Shown: piece by piece, positions 23,135 through 37,102 of the stretch
How positions within the stretch are numbered: the first letter of the stretch is position 1
How the letters are laid out: every line of letters begins with the position of its first letter
Assembly (NCBI RefSeq): GCF_016808095.1
Contig: NC_068976.1
Span: 13,859,001 to 13,923,000, forward strand
DNA: 64,000 bases
Direction of reading: 5' to 3'
From: Vigna angularis
Taxonomy: Eukaryota > Streptophyta > Magnoliopsida > Fabales > Fabaceae
Made by a program: the position numbers and the translations under genes
The notes under the pieces: generated by a model
Told to the model about the DNA's origin: nothing
Databases searched by the model: none
Seen by the model: only the letters and a program-made list of their open reading frames with translations

Positions 23135-23586
23135 TATTTATGTGTGAATAGTTCTCTCTTACATGTTTCAATATTTATCCATCTTCTCTTTTCTTTATTT
23201 TAAATTATTAAGACACATTTAATTTATTTATTAAGTGATATATTTTTAATTTTTTTATTATTTAATTAATATTTTAAATATTTAAAGACTGTATAAATGA
23301 TGGGTATATGAGTACATTTATTCCGCATAAGATAAAAATGAAAAAAAAATGATATCTCTTGAACATACTGGATTTTTAGTCTAGTTGTCATTCGTTCAGG
23401 GTGTTGAGCAATTCGATTTTCGGTTCATGCATGAAATTGATCAACCGAGTTTAGCAAGGTGAGTTAGTTTTCGACGATTCTCGAAATTTTATCTCGGAAA
23501 TCGTTGCTGAGTTGACTCGTTATTTCGGTGGCTCGGCCAATTTGAATCAAGACCTCTTCCATTCTCGATCACCGCCGTCTCTGTCG
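23135..23586 (+). promoter_or_regulatory. Presumed HDA2 promoter and 5' leader
   Basis: About 450 bp separates the end of the LTR element from the HDA2 start codon. It is AT-rich up to about 23390 and then becomes a GC-richer, leader-like sequence. No individual element is called with confidence. Confidence 0.4.
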
Positions 23587-26500
23587 ATGTCGTCTTATTC
23601 CGAGAACGACGCCGAGGCTCTCCGACGTAAGCGCATCCTCTCCAGCAAGCTCTACTTCGACGTGTCCCCGTCCAAGGTAAGCGAGTTCCGTGCACTCGCA
23701 CTCTTGGCGCGTCGAGTGTTTACGCCTTCGGTTTTTGACTAATTCAGGTTCCGCTAATCTACTCCGAATCCTATGACATATCGTTTCTCGGCATAGAGAA
23801 ACTGTAAGCATTTTCTTCGAATTAACATTTTTTTTCTGAAGTTGTGATTTGAATTGAATTGATTATGAATAGTATGAGGAGTTTGTAACTGTTTGCTGAT
23901 TGTTGCAGGCATCCGTTTGATTCGTCGAAGTGGGGACGCATTTGTCGATTCCTCGTTTCGTTTGGTATTCTCGACAAAGAAAGCATCGTTGAGCCTCTCG
24001 AAGCTTCCAAGGATGATCTTCTAGTGGTAAGCGCTATCTCATACTTAATTAGGAAGACATTGTTTGGATAAACATTTTGGTGAACTCTTGAAGAAGAATA
24101 AAGTGAAAAGCAAAGTGAATTACATTTGTCAAAATCAACTAATGTGCTTCAATTTTTGGAAAAGTTACATAAGGATGTTTCTATAATGTTGAAGTTTATA
24201 AGTTCAGTTTAATTAACTACAAGTGAATAAGTTAAAATCAACTTCTGTTCGTCAATTTTTGGAGAAGTTGGATAAGAGATTTCATATGATATTGAAGGTG
24301 ATATTAGTTAATGAGATAATATATCTTATTCGATCTTCTTTTTGTAAGTGTTAATAGAGAAATTTAACTAAGTCTGGACTTAAATTGAATTTGACATGTC
24401 TTTGGACATTGTGCATGTATGTTCTGATCACTTGTATAGCTGCAATAAACAATATATATGATTGAAACTGATGTGATTTAAGCAACATGTCTAGTTCTAA
24501 CTCTGTTTCCTTCTTTCCTTTATCTCTAAAGGTTCACACAGAATTGTATCTGAATAGCCTGAAGGGGAGTTCAAAAGTTGCTATGATAGTTGAGGTACTT
24601 TGCACTCCCTTGTGGCACGAGGCAGCCATTTCTTTTATTGGTGATACTTATTGTTCCTTTTTATTCTTTAACCGTGTAGATCTTATATGGTGTCTAAAAA
24701 TTGGTTTAAAAATTTATCTTGTCTTTTAGAATAGAAAGCTGTATGATTGTGCTGGAGTTCTTTGTTATATTTGCTTTTGTTATTTAGTACTGGAGTTCTG
24801 TATGATAACTGGTATGTGGTTGCTGAGGCTTTATATAGTTGATGCATTATGATGGATGATTATTTACCGAGATGAATTGCTAAATATAGGTCCCTCCCGT
24901 GGCATTAATTCCCAATTGCCTTGTGCAACAAAAAGTTCTTTTCCCATTCAAGAAGCAGGTAAGTTAACTGTGCTATTTTAGTCTGTTTAGCGCTCGGAAA
25001 ATCTGATCTTTCTCCTTATCTAATGACAGGTTGGAGGAACTGTACTGGCTGCAAAACTTGCAAAGGAGAGAGGATGGGCCATTAATGTGGGAGGAGGTTT
25101 TCATCACTGCTCTGCAGAAAAAGGAGGTGGATTCTGTGTTTATGCAGATATTTCTCTTTGCATCCACTTTGCTTTTGTTCAGTTGAATATATCAAGGTAC
25201 TATCCTATTGCAAGTTAGAGTATTCTGTTATTGCTCGTGCAAAAGTTGATTGCGAATTTTTCAGGGTGATGATCATTGATCTTGATGCACATCAAGGAAA
25301 CGGTCATGAAATGGACTTTGCCTACGATAGTAATGTCCAAAAAAATTACTCTAGTGTTTGGTTTCTTATCTTTTAGGGTTTTTCTAATAGGGACTTTGTC
25401 ATGGCAGGCCGAGTCTATATCTTGGATATGTACAATCCTGGAATTTATCCTTTGGTAATCTATTCCTTGATTTGTTTTACATATTTTTTCTTCCTGTCTA
25501 GTATTTTGAACTAATTTTCTCTGTTTCTCTTTTCACATTTGTCTTATCTACTCAGCATTGCTGGCTGGCATCTGACATGTCGCAGTGTCCTGTTATATTG
25601 TACAGTTGAATTGTCAAGTCCTTTTTGTGGAATGAAGGATGAATTTTCTGTGTGTATATCATTGTGGAGTGCATGAAAGCATATACTGCAATTTCGTTTC
25701 TACATTCCAATGGTAAAAAGAGTGAGTGTTTGTACATCAGGAAGATTGCTGTCTCGTGAGTTGGTGATAATGTGTTCTAGCCACTGAACATTATTTCCAC
25801 CTTTTGGGATAAGTTTGTAAATAATGTCTCTCTCCAGATCAGACATGGTTGGAGTCTCATCCACTAGGTGCTGCTTTTAATAAACAACGATATAATCTTT
25901 TTTCTACTGAGTGGGGAATAAGAACCTTAAGCAAATCACATCACAAAAAGCTAATCATTGTAATTGGAGAGCCTAAGGCGCAACAAACCTCACACTAGTC
26001 AAGTCTCATGATTGCAACTGGATCCTAATATCCCACCATGAGTCACACCTCCAACACCAATGCAAGTTGGTTGTGCTCTAGCCATTTAACTAGTCCCAGA
26101 CAAACATTGCAATATCAGCATTACCAACCCCACTACCTGATTGCAGGTAAAAGATATCGTCAAGAACTCATGATAAGAAAATTGGTAGGACCGTACCACA
26201 AAAACTTAGCCATTGTAGTTGGAGAACCCAAAGCCTTGTAAACTCCACACCAAAATTTTGTGCTTCCTGTGTGGACTTGAGTCCCATATCTTGCAATTGG
26301 ATGCTAACAGTGGGTCAGTAACATGGGTCAAATGAGGCTTTTGAATTATAAAAACTAAATTTTCAAAAAGCCATTTAGATCTAGTTTTTTTTTTTATTTA
26401 ATGATTTCTCGTTAAAAATGGTGTGGTCATACATGTGTTTGTGAGGGGTAGGGTAACTTCCATATAACTTCATTTATTGGGCCAATCTTGATATTTGTAC

Positions 26501-29052
26501 TAGTTATTGGGGCCTCCTTTACTAACCTTGTTCACACTTGCGAAATCCAGTGGTGAAAACCTATTCAAATATAGGAAAAAGGCATTTATGTCAAGCACTC
26601 AAGCTAAAGCATGCTGATATTTTCTCTGTTTGCATCTGCAATTGCTTTGTAAATGAAGTATGCAGGAAGCCATAAAATGATTTGGCTAAAAAATTTATTG
26701 AAAAGGGTTCAGCAACACATTAATGCCTGTTGTTTCCTAAATAATAATGCCTCATCGTGATGTTGGAAGTATGTTTCTTCTGATTATTGGAAAAAGGGTC
26801 GAAATTCTGTGAAGATAGATGGTCCATTGTCAACTGCTAATTAATATTTGCGTTTACTTTAAAATATGCATATATTCTGATACAGTGGTCACAATTTTAT
26901 GACCTTGAAACCAACTTATATCAATTCCTTGCTGCCGTCCCTTTTTACCTTCTATATCAGGATTACGAGGCGAGAAACTACATAAATCAGAAAGTTGAAG
27001 TAAAGGTATATATAAACTATCAGTTAAACCTTAATCATATTTTGTTTTCTGATATTTCTCTTTAAGATTCTGTCACTTGTATGTTTCCCCTGAACTTTCA
27101 GAGTGGGACACTTACAGAAGAGTACCTGCAAAAATTAGACGAAGCACTAGAGGTATCTTATATTATCATTGCAGACTTGTAATTCTCTAATATTATTGGC
27201 TTGATAGGATTATGTGTAGCTGTGTATACTTTTACATTTCTATAACCTATCCAAGTCCAATTATATTGACTGTTCATTTGATGCATGGTACGCTTTATCT
27301 TACCGATCCCTTTATTTTAAAAATAAAAATAAGGGAAAGAGAACTGTATCTTTACCTCCTAATCTCAACCCTTCCCTTACCATTTAGTTTCCTTGCAGCC
27401 TTTCCCCTTTACTCTTAGCTTCCAATCATACCCATAAGACGCCACAGAATTGTTTACCTGGTGAAGAAGGCATACTAACATTCAAGCTGTTATACTAACT
27501 TTTGATTTTCATGTCAATTTGATTCAAGGTTGCTGGGCGTAGGTTTAACCCTGAGTTGGTAATTTATAATGCTGGAACCGACATCCTACAAGGAGATCCG
27601 TTAGGAAGGTTGGAGGTAATGTCATTCTTGAATTTGCTCTATTGCCGTAAAATTTCACGTCTGAACTCAAATATAAACAGATTTAGCTATTTTTACACTG
27701 ATTAAGAATAGTAATAAAGAGTTACTTTTACTAAATTACCTCAATTTTATTTATTAGGGGTGATACTTAGGTATAAAGATAAGAGTATTTTTGAAATAGT
27801 AAATTGAATTGGGTTGTGCTAGTTGAAATTTTGCTATATTTAGGTCCACCAAACGTGAGACTTTTTTTGCTTATATTTTAGTGCAAAGGGAGTGTACGTT
27901 TATATTAACTTTAGTTGCCTAGTCATTTCCTCTTATACGTATATGAAAATAACGGTCATTATTCTGAGTTAGTGTGTTAGTTAACTCTTTTACCACTCAG
28001 CATACGCAGTGCTTGTGCTATTTTATATACACAGATCAGCCCCGAAGGAATTGCCCTTAGAGATGAAAAAGTTTTCCGGTTTGCTCGTGAGAAGAACATT
28101 CCCATCGTCATGCTCACTTCAGGTTTGCTATTGTTTCCCTCCCTATCATATGGTGGTTGCTTTGGCCTTTTTTGTGCAAAGGAAACTTACCTAACAAGGA
28201 CCTAGTCTAATATTATAAACTTCTTTTAGTTTCTAGCTTGTGTATTTTTCTTTACTTTTTGCAAGCATCTTCTTATGTTAAAAAAAGTAATATGAGGGAA
28301 ACCTGAAATTAGCCCGTGTTTTGTCTAACTTCTAAGTGTTTATATTCTTAAGTATGACCACATGCCCATCTATGCAATCTTTTTTAAAATACTATTTGTT
28401 AGCGATTTATTTCAGACTGAGGTTATAACTTTCATATAGAAAGACTGAAAAGCCTTGTTGTCGTCACGCTTATAACCATCTATATCAAAAGATTCTTAGA
28501 ACACTGTTCGCCTAAATGTGATCAATTATCAATATTTGATGACATGAAAATATGACTAATCAGAACTTGCACTTAATAAATTATTAGACATTATCATTTT
28601 TGGATGTTTTTGTTTAACCTTCCCCATTATTTTATTTAACATTAGTTTGCTTGGAAAACCATTGGGATGCAGTTAAAAGCGTCAGTCAAATCGTGTTTTC
28701 CAAGAGTAAAAGAGTATAAATTATATGTTTTTTTTTTTTTGAGATGAGATGTGAAACAACCACACGAAAATTTTCTCCAGTTTCGAATTGATACAATTTG
28801 CTTAATGGAGGTGGGTTCTTTATAACTAATTATAGAAAATGGCAATATTCTCGACCCATCCATGTCACAAATCCTTTTTAGAAACTTCAACTATTTTCTT
28901 TCCGTATTGTTTGTTTTATCAAATTTTCTATATTTGTCACTCCATTTACAGGTGGCTACATGAAATCTAGTGCTAGAGTGATTGCAGATTCAATAATCAA
29001 TCTTTCTAATAAATGCTTGATAGAAACGGGTGGAGCTCCAAAGTCTGCGTGA
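23587..29052 (+). CDS. HDA2: Class IV (HDAC11-like) histone deacetylase, 348 aa
   Basis: Thirteen exons: 23587-23676, 23748-23803, 23909-24026, 24532-24594, 24890-24958, 25030-25196, 25265-25329, 25408-25454, 26961-27005, 27102-27152, 27529-27615, 28035-28122 and 28952-29052. They total 1047 nt in frame with GT-AG introns. The protein is a Zn2+-dependent deacetylase covering a full catalytic domain. Key residues visible are the active-site pair His157-His158 in GGGFHHC, metal ligands Asp195 and His197 in IIDLDAHQGNGHE, the third ligand Asp275 in NAGTDIL, and catalytic Tyr318 in SGGY. This set and the overall match to plant HDA2/animal HDAC11 support class IV. The start is the first in-frame ATG (MSSYSENDAE), just before the RILSSKLYFDV block. 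The ending ETGGAPKSA is short, with no extra C-terminal domain. Intron 8 (1.5 kb) contains a duplicated repeat. Confidence 0.93.
25930..26310. repeat. Internally duplicated repeat in HDA2 intron 8
   Basis: A phrase of the type cacaaaaa(g)cta..cattgta(a/g)ttggag, followed by cctaag/ccaaag, a cactcca-like stretch and gcaa(c/t)tggat(c/g)cta, occurs twice, near 25942-26029 and 26200-26308. It looks like a dispersed legume repeat present in two diverged copies. I could not assign it to a class. Confidence 0.55.
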
Positions 29053-32000
29053 AGTGCTCTTGCACTTTTACGTTATGAGATTTCCCGTGGTTTACAGATC
29101 AGTTCATCAAATGGCCCGTTATGAGAGTTTTCCATATCCTTGGTATTTGGTTTATTGTGTGTTCTTTTATTGGAAACTTTGGTGTATAGTGTTTGATATA
29201 AAAAAATAACTTAAATAGTAGTAATATATCCATGAAATAGTTGTATATTTATGAAAAAGAAGATAAATGAGTTGTACTGTATGTGATGTACGTGTGAACA
29301 TAATGGTGATCACGTGGGTAATATATTAGTATCCCTGTATCTTACCTACTTCATCTTCTGTTCCAGATGAATGCACAGAAACTTTACATCGAATTCAGTA
29401 AAATATGACACTTTAATTAATGTGGTTAGTGGAAAATGACAGTGTTTGTCGAAATTTTGGGTGCGGATTTTCATCTCATTAATACTCTCCCGGGGAGATA
29501 GGAAAAGCACTGAGAAAGTAAAAGCGAAAGAAAAATATAGGTAAGCAATAATTTGTGCATTCGTTCATTGATGGCTCAGACAATATTCCTCTAATTTGGA
29601 TTTCTGTCAAGACAAGAGGCTCCCATCAACGTTCCCACAAAATTTTCTTCTGCCTTCCCTTTCATTAAATCTTACCCACTAACTTTTTTCTCAATTATAG
29701 TCATCTGTGGTGCAACGTGGCTGGATTTTCCTCACAAAGGTGCAGCAAATTTTGAGAGTTTTGAATTGAGTAAATGCTTAAAAATTGTTTTTTTAAGTAC
29801 CAAAATAGGGAAATTTTAATAATTTTATGAATATGAATCTAAAATTATGTTGACTTTATGTGATTTTTGGATAAGAGGAAAAGTTGTAGGTTAAGTATAA
29901 CTTTGATTTTCATTTAAACTCAAATAATGTAGATCGAGATGATTTTAGTATTTAAATTAAAATAATATAAAGTTTGCACAATTTCAGTCTAATTTGATTT
30001 TAACTAAATCTGTAAAGTGTAAATTAAATTACAATAGTCACATTAACAGGTATGACTTTAGTTCATAATATAAAATTAAATAATTAAAATGACTTAACAT
30101 TTTTCATTCAGAAAATAGTGAATAATTAACAAGATTTTATTTTTAGTTCAGAATATAAAAATAAATAATTAAAATGGCTTCTTTTTTCATTCAGAAATAG
30201 TGTATAATTAACAAGATTTCATTTTTAGATATTTAAAATTGTGTCATGTTGAATGGGTGGTGCAGAAAGTAGTTGTTTATTATCTGTATATTTAGGAAGG
30301 TTTGAGATCATGGAAAACAAAGGAAGGGTGAAATAATTTTTCTCACCCATGAGGAAAAAATAAATACTTAAATTATGGTTTTGTCCTGCTATTATATACA
30401 AAGGATAAATGTGAGGTCCAGAGCATTTCTTTCTGAGTATGTAATTAATTACATACTTATGTATAAATTTTGATGGAAAGGGAAATTATCCTTTATTTCT
30501 TTTAACAATCTAATTTTCATTCTAAAAATATATTTTAAACTTAGCATAAAATAATTGTTCAGTCTTCATAAAATTAGCACTCTTAAAATATGTTTTCATG
30601 CTTTCTTATTGGTTAGCTTCTAAATTTAGTAGTTTTTTTTAATCTTTACCTCAAGCTGAATAAATATTTTTTATATGATTAAAATTGTGATCAGTAAATA
30701 TTGAAAATATGAAATATTTCAAAAGTATATTAATTAATTTATTCTGTGATATAACATTGTTTAATTTTTTTGATATATTTTTAAAAAATATTAAATTCAA
30801 GCAAAAATATTGATATTAAAATTAATAGTTGACTACATAGATTCCTCGAATCATTAAAAACAATCTTACGGAAGACAATTATTTAAATTTTATATATACA
30901 GATATTAGTGTCCCAAATGTTTAAATAATACGTTTTACTTTTTAAAATTTAATTAAAAATATATTAGCAGTGTAACTATTATCTGATGATATTATTATAA
31001 TGGTATGTTCTTAATTGCACAAAGAATAAGATAGAACACCATTAAATTTCTATGATTTGGAATGTTCTGAGGATGAATTTAGGTGAAGTCTTTGTTGAAT
31101 GAGCTTATTTAAAGGTTAATCTTCAATATTAAGGCATATTAAACTTTTTTATTAAGCAATACAAACATTAATTTTTATTTATTTGGATGTGATGCACACT
31201 ACCTTATTAGTCTTAGTTAGGTGAAATAACATTAATTTAATGAGAAGTAATTATTTTCATTGATGAGACAATCATAGTGTATGACAATTGAGCATCATAG
31301 ACAAAAGTAAATATAACTTGGTAATTATAGAAGTGCCAATTTTATTCATGGATTGAAAATTTGTTTAATTAAAAAATAACACCAATAAAAATTGTAGAAA
31401 ATATATCTTTTCTATATGATGATATAAATTGATAAAAGGTAGAATTATCTAGATAAAAAATGAAACTGAAAACAATTATGCCAACTGTCTAACAAAATAA
31501 TAATAATTTTATTATTTTAAGATTGTACATTCACCCTAAAAAAAGAAGTCCTAAAAAGTGTATTGAGTAGTGAAAATATAATGATATTTTCTTTTTGTCT
31601 TCTTCAAATAACATTTAAGAGAAATATTAAAATAATGTAGTTAAACAAGCACAACAATACATTTATACTCTAAGAAATTATGTACATCATACACATTAAG
31701 TTCACTCTTCACATCCCTTAGGATACAAAATCATCTTTCTTGATGCAAATGTTACACTGATTTATTTTTTCTTCATAAACTAAATAATTAACACAAACTA
31801 CATAATTTAATATAAAACTTCATTGTTTTATTGAAAATTTCAATAAATAAAAAAACATATTATTTTACCAACATAAACTATATCAAAAAAAACATACGAT
31901 CAAAAATATTGTTTCAAACATCTCTCGATATCTAGGGTTATGTATCTTCTTCAACACATGTATCATCATCTAGTACCGTATAAAATATGATCATCGCGGG

Positions 32001-32299
32001 TTGAAACCACAACCACAAACAGGTGAGCGAGCTAATATCACCAAGAAAAAACATCATTTTTCAAAATAAACTCATTTAATGTTTAAAACCAATAACATTT
32101 TACAACACGTCATATAAACACAAAAAAACATGTTGTCTAACACAATAATTAAAAGGAAAGATATATTGTATTAGCAATACAGGCACTAGTGATTTCAACA
32201 TCAAGAAACTGGGTTGCAACTCTCGCATACAACTTACCCACAATTACTCACCACTAGAGCAAGCACATTTCCTACTTGTCTAAAGCCTAACAAATAGGG
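29053..32299. other. Intergenic region downstream of HDA2
   Basis: Contains the HDA2 3' untranslated sequence at its start. Otherwise it is AT-rich non-coding DNA. I see no coding motifs, RNA gene or bounded mobile element. Confidence 0.55.
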
Positions 32300-32480
32300 T
32301 CCCTTTTCCATCACTCTCACCAAGGGCTTCCCTGACGAAGTATACAAATGTCACTTTCCATTACTCTCCTTGAGAGTTTCCCCGACGAAATATACAGGTA
32401 TCAATTCTCACCACTCTTTTCAAGAGCTTCATTGGAAAAGTATACATGTGTCACTTCTCATCACTTTCCTCAAGAGCTCC
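32300..32480. repeat. Imperfect tandem repeat, about 55-bp unit
   Basis: Units of the form tcacttt(c)cattactctcc, ttgagagtttcccc, gacgaa(a/g)tatacaggt are repeated three to four times with scattered changes. The periodic anchors are gaagtatacaaatgtcac, gaaatatacaggtatca and aaagtatacatgtgtcac. Confidence 0.8.
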
Positions 32481-32619
32481 AGCAAAGCTCTCATCTGGTA
32501 TAATTACACGGTTTCCCTTTACCACCTTTCGCCAAGTCACCACACACACAAACTTGTTACATGGTCATAAATAAGACACACATCCACATTTTTTTTTATT
32601 TATTTTCATTTAATGTATT

Positions 32620-33740
32620 GTTATCATCTTTATTTATTTATGTATGTGATTAATCTCCGTTGTGTAAAATATACACATAAGATATTTTATTTATAATGAA
32701 AAAAATATGGGATAAGCCTAAAATACAAACTAAAGAATACTAACAAAGTAACAAAAGATAAAAGGTAAACATAAGATATCTAATAATCTAATATATCTAA
32801 CACCCCCTTAAGTTGGTTTATACAAATTGTATATACAAAGCTTGTTACAAATATAATCAATTTTCGGTCCCGTATAGGCTTAGTCAAAATATTGGTTAAC
32901 TAATCACTTAAGATAACAAACTCAATGTTATATCTCTAAATACAATCTTTTCTCGAATAGAATGTCAATCAATCTCGATGTGTTTTGTTCTCTCATGATA
33001 CACGGGATTAGAACAAATATTAAGAAGAACTTAATTGTCACATATAAGTGTCATTTGAGTGATATCTCCAATGTAACTCTCTAAGCAGTTGCTTAAGCCA
33101 AACAAGTTCACAAATGAATGAGACCATAACTCTATATTATGTTTCTGCACCAAATCTTGTCACTACACTTTATTTATTGTTTTTCCAAGAAATCAAGTTA
33201 CTGTTAATGGAGACACAATATTCAAAAGTAAACATTATATTAAGAGGAGATATTGTCCAATCAGCATCTAACTAACAAACAACTATTGTATAGTTATTGA
33301 AATTATATCACAACCTTTTTCCAAAAGATCTTTTAATGTACTTTAACATACGAATGACTGCATTCTAATGATTTTCACATGAAAAATTGAGAATTTGGTT
33401 TGTCATACTAATGGTGAAAAAAATGTCAAAACGAGTAAAAGTAAGATAATTGAATTTTTTAACTAACCTTTTATATTAGTTAGACATGGGCTATTCCTTA
33501 TTTTATAAGAGTTTGATATTAAAATCTATATATATGTCAATAGATTTTGAATTTATCAATCTAATTTTTTCTAAAATATTGAATGCATATTTCAAATAAA
33601 ATATATCAATAGGCTCGTTGAATCGTTTCATTTTTGTAACCAACAAATATTTGAGTTTATCATGATTTTTTATCTAAAATTATGACATTGTTTCATATGA
33701 GAATGAGAAATGTCATGAGTGCTAAATTTTTAAAACCTGA
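32620..33740 (-). mobile_element. 3' fragment of a Ty1/copia retrotransposon
   Basis: On the minus strand, remnants of the reverse transcriptase/RNase H region can be read. RMLKYIKRSFGK corresponds to the RYLKGTPGKG block, LDADWTISP to DADWAGSP, and SNPVYHERTKHIEID to the end of copia RNase H. A polypurine tract TTAAGGGGG follows, then an LTR start TGTTAGATATATTAG at 32802. Stops and shifts are frequent. The 5' half and second LTR are missing, and the outer limits are approximate. Confidence 0.75.
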
Positions 33741-34494
33741 AATTGATTTAGGCCATATAAAACCCAAACAACCGTAGTCCAACAATAACCATGTCACGTC
33801 AACTTTTGACATTCATTAACATTTACTATCTGATTTGACTACTTTAAAAATAAAAAATAATTTTGTAATTTAAATAAAATAGTCATAAAATGTAAAAGAA
33901 CAATTATATCATATAGTATAATTTTATTATTCTTTTATAGTGGTTCGTCATCATTTATACGAAGAAAATAACAAGGCACAAATTAAGAAAATCAATTACA
34001 TTAAAATTTATTAATCTCTTAATATATTCATTTGAGATGTCTTGTAAAATAAAATAAAAACATACGTTATACCACTTTAATAAGAAAATGTACAGTAATT
34101 AAAGTTGTATATTTTAAAAAATGTCACGAATTCGAGGTTGTTGAAATTTACTTATGTATGTAAGAAAATAAAGATAGTTCAACACAACAAATACATATAT
34201 TCAAACTTAAAAAATATTAAATAAAAATAAAGTTTGAAAAAGGGGGGTTTGACTCGCTTTAATCCAATCAGATGAACCATGTGAAACGTCATTTCTAACT
34301 AATCATGCGTTAGATTTGAACAGTCACAAAAGAAAGTAAAAATGAAAACATATAATTCCTATATTGTAAAACATTAATAAAATACTGAATTTTAAAATTT
34401 AAGTTACATAAGTTATATTAAATTAATTGAACCTAATTTTTATTTTTAAATGTATTGATTTCGTATATAAATTCTAATATATGTAAACGTTTGA
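33741..34494. other. AT-rich spacer
   Basis: No gene or structured element seen. Confidence 0.5.
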
Positions 34495-34499
34495 TATAC

Positions 34500-37097
34500 T
34501 AACATGTTTTAAATTTATAATAAATAGTTTATAAAATAGAGTTACTCGTAAGTTTACATTTGGATCTTACCTAAATATATTTAAATTTATTTGAGTTATA
34601 AGTTAAATATTATTGAAATATTATTGAGTTATAATATAAAACTACTAAAATGAAATATTATATGGATAATGATATAATAAAAACTACATATTAACTTAGA
34701 ACAAAATTCTTCACCTGAAGAATAAAGGTTCAACCTAAACTTTACTCCTATTCTCCCGCTGCGATAACTGAAAGATTTCATCCCTAAGCTCACACCATTA
34801 AGGTGATGCAAAAGAGAAAACAACATACAAAGACATACAAAGAAAAACAAGGGTAAACTAGTGTAATTTAATAGTCATGTGAGCATATAATTCAAACATA
34901 CAAATCAGATAATCATACACGTGTATAAAATATATAAACACATATTGATAGACCACTTTAACTTGATTGTCCGGACTAGTATGAATATGTAGCTTTTGGC
35001 CGTTCGTGCACTCATGAGTGTAGTAACTGGAAACCCATCAGTTGCCGCACGAGGTTAACCCGTTATAACTCACCGTAGGACCCCCCTCGGCTAGGGCCTC
35101 TTGTTATTCTCACGACATGACTTACCCATCTTTACTTGAGACTTGGTAATCATTAGAATGTCAGGATGAACGCCGTGAATTTCGTTGTCCATATTCATAC
35201 TATACCACTACCTTGATAACAAACACTGAGACATTCTTCCTTGGAATTCTCTTTCAATCCACCTTATAAATATCATACCGTACTTCAATACCAACATACT
35301 TCCTCATACCCAATACATTTAAACAACTGAAATAAACACTCACAGTAAAACATAGAAATAATCTTTTAAAGACCAAATATCTTATAGTAGTTTAAGGTCG
35401 AACGATAGAATAACCACCACCCATGAATACGACCGAGCGAAAAAGATTAACATAACCTATGAACAAAACCGAACGGGAAAACACTCACAACACGCGAACA
35501 TGACCGAACGCTCATTTAACGAGTAAGGCTCAAACAAGAGCCTAATGCAATTAGAGGGCCGAATGCTAGAACGACTGAACACTTTTAGCTTAGATAGGAC
35601 ACTAAGAACCTAAACCGAATACTAGTGTATGACGAACACTAAAGTGAGACCAAACGCTAGTGTAAGATCGAACGTTAGTACCAGACTGAGCACTAGTACA
35701 AGACCGAGCGTTACTAAGAAACCATACACCCCACTAAGACCGATCGCTACTAAGAGACCATACACTCAACTAAGACCAATCGCTACTAAGAGACCACACA
35801 CCCCACTAAGACCGATCGCTACTAAGAGGCCACACACCCTACTAAGAGGCCACATACCCCACTAAGACCGATCGCTACTAAGAGACCACACACCCCACTA
35901 AGACCGATCGCTACTAAGAGACCACACACCCCACTAAGACCGATCGCTACTAAGAGACCACACACCCCACTAAGACCGAACGGTCATGAACGGGTAAGAC
36001 TCTAAAGAGATCGAACCCAGTTAATGACCGAGTACTTGAACATGACCGAGCGGTCAACAACGAACGCTCAATTTTCCTACAGAATTATGAACAAGCTAGA
36101 TTTTACCAAAACTAAACAAATTCCCAACTTCTAATCCTCCAAACATGAATCATATACACCTTTACACCTATCCAAGGATACCTAAATATTTCTAACATCA
36201 TTCCAAAGAGTCTCATACCAGATTTCACTCCAAATTCTGTAAGGACCGAAAATCAGATTTTTTACTTTTGGTACAGTTTTGAGTGACTTAAGGTTTCTAA
36301 CAAGTCCTAAATAATTCATCTAGACTCTCCCCACCGACCAATTCCACACCGGATCAAAATTCCCCAATTTCACTACTCCACTTCTTCACAACTCACTCGA
36401 CACAGTAACATAAATCTGCAGAAGTTAAAAACAACATGATCACAGACATTAACAATCCATCCATGCATTCTCAATCATCACCGAACACAATTTCATACAC
36501 ATGCAAACCTCAAACACATTCATAGTATCAAAATCAGCCGCATATCAATAAATTAAATTAACTAGCTTCCCTTACCTCTAACCGAACTGGACAGCTTCTA
36601 CAACCTTCAGGAATTTGCTTACATCTCCAGAAATCCTAAGAACACCTATAACTCACAGATTGGTGAGAAGATACCAATCAAAGGACCAAGAATGAAGTCA
36701 GAAATGGAAGAAGGAGAATGCGGAACACATGCAAACAGAATTGCTCCTTGCATGCAGCAAAACCAGAGATCACTAAAACCAGAGATCATTAAAACCAAAG
36801 AACGAGACTTACCAGTTCTAAACGCTAAACCAAACAGTGAAACAGGAAGCCCTTGACGTCAGGATCACTTAGGTGCCTCCTAATCGTCGAACAAATGAAC
36901 CTCTAGTGAGAAAATCTAGAGAGAAGGGAGAGTAAGAGTAGAGAATAGTGTTTTTAGAGAAATAGAAAGTATTTAGATATTGAACCGAGTGTTATAAATT
37001 TCTATTTATATTGTTGGCTTATTTTAACACAAATGCTCGGTCTCATTACTTTAATACATTTATCTACTCTTAACAGGCTATTTTCTAGGTTCTTACA
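34500..37097 (-). repeat. Solo LTR (family copy C), 2.6 kb
   Basis: The target duplication TATAC is perfect (34495-34499 and 37098-37102). On the minus strand it starts TGTAAGAACCTAG and ends in a decayed ...CATGTTA; the terminal bases equivalent to TGTAACAT have lost two nucleotides. It carries the family splice-donor-like GTAAGGGAAGCTAG (36575/36576), a hairpin (34793-34805), the CTACATATTCATAC / GTCCGGAC block shared with copy B, and a private 36-bp array (35711-35985). It has no coding content. Confidence 0.85.
35711..35985. repeat. 36-bp tandem repeat, about 7.5 copies
   Basis: The unit is made of ctactaagagaccacacacc followed by ccactaagaccgatcg. One copy has an internal partial duplication near 35825-35865. 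Because 36 is a multiple of three, a repeat-derived frame of 78 codons is open on the plus strand (35629-35865); it is not a gene. Confidence 0.92.
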
Positions 37098-37102
37098 TAT
37101 AC

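Noticed and set aside
35629..35865. 78-codon frame with TKRPxTPLRPIA repeats
   Set aside because: A 36-bp tandem array is automatically open in one frame; it lies inside a solo LTR.
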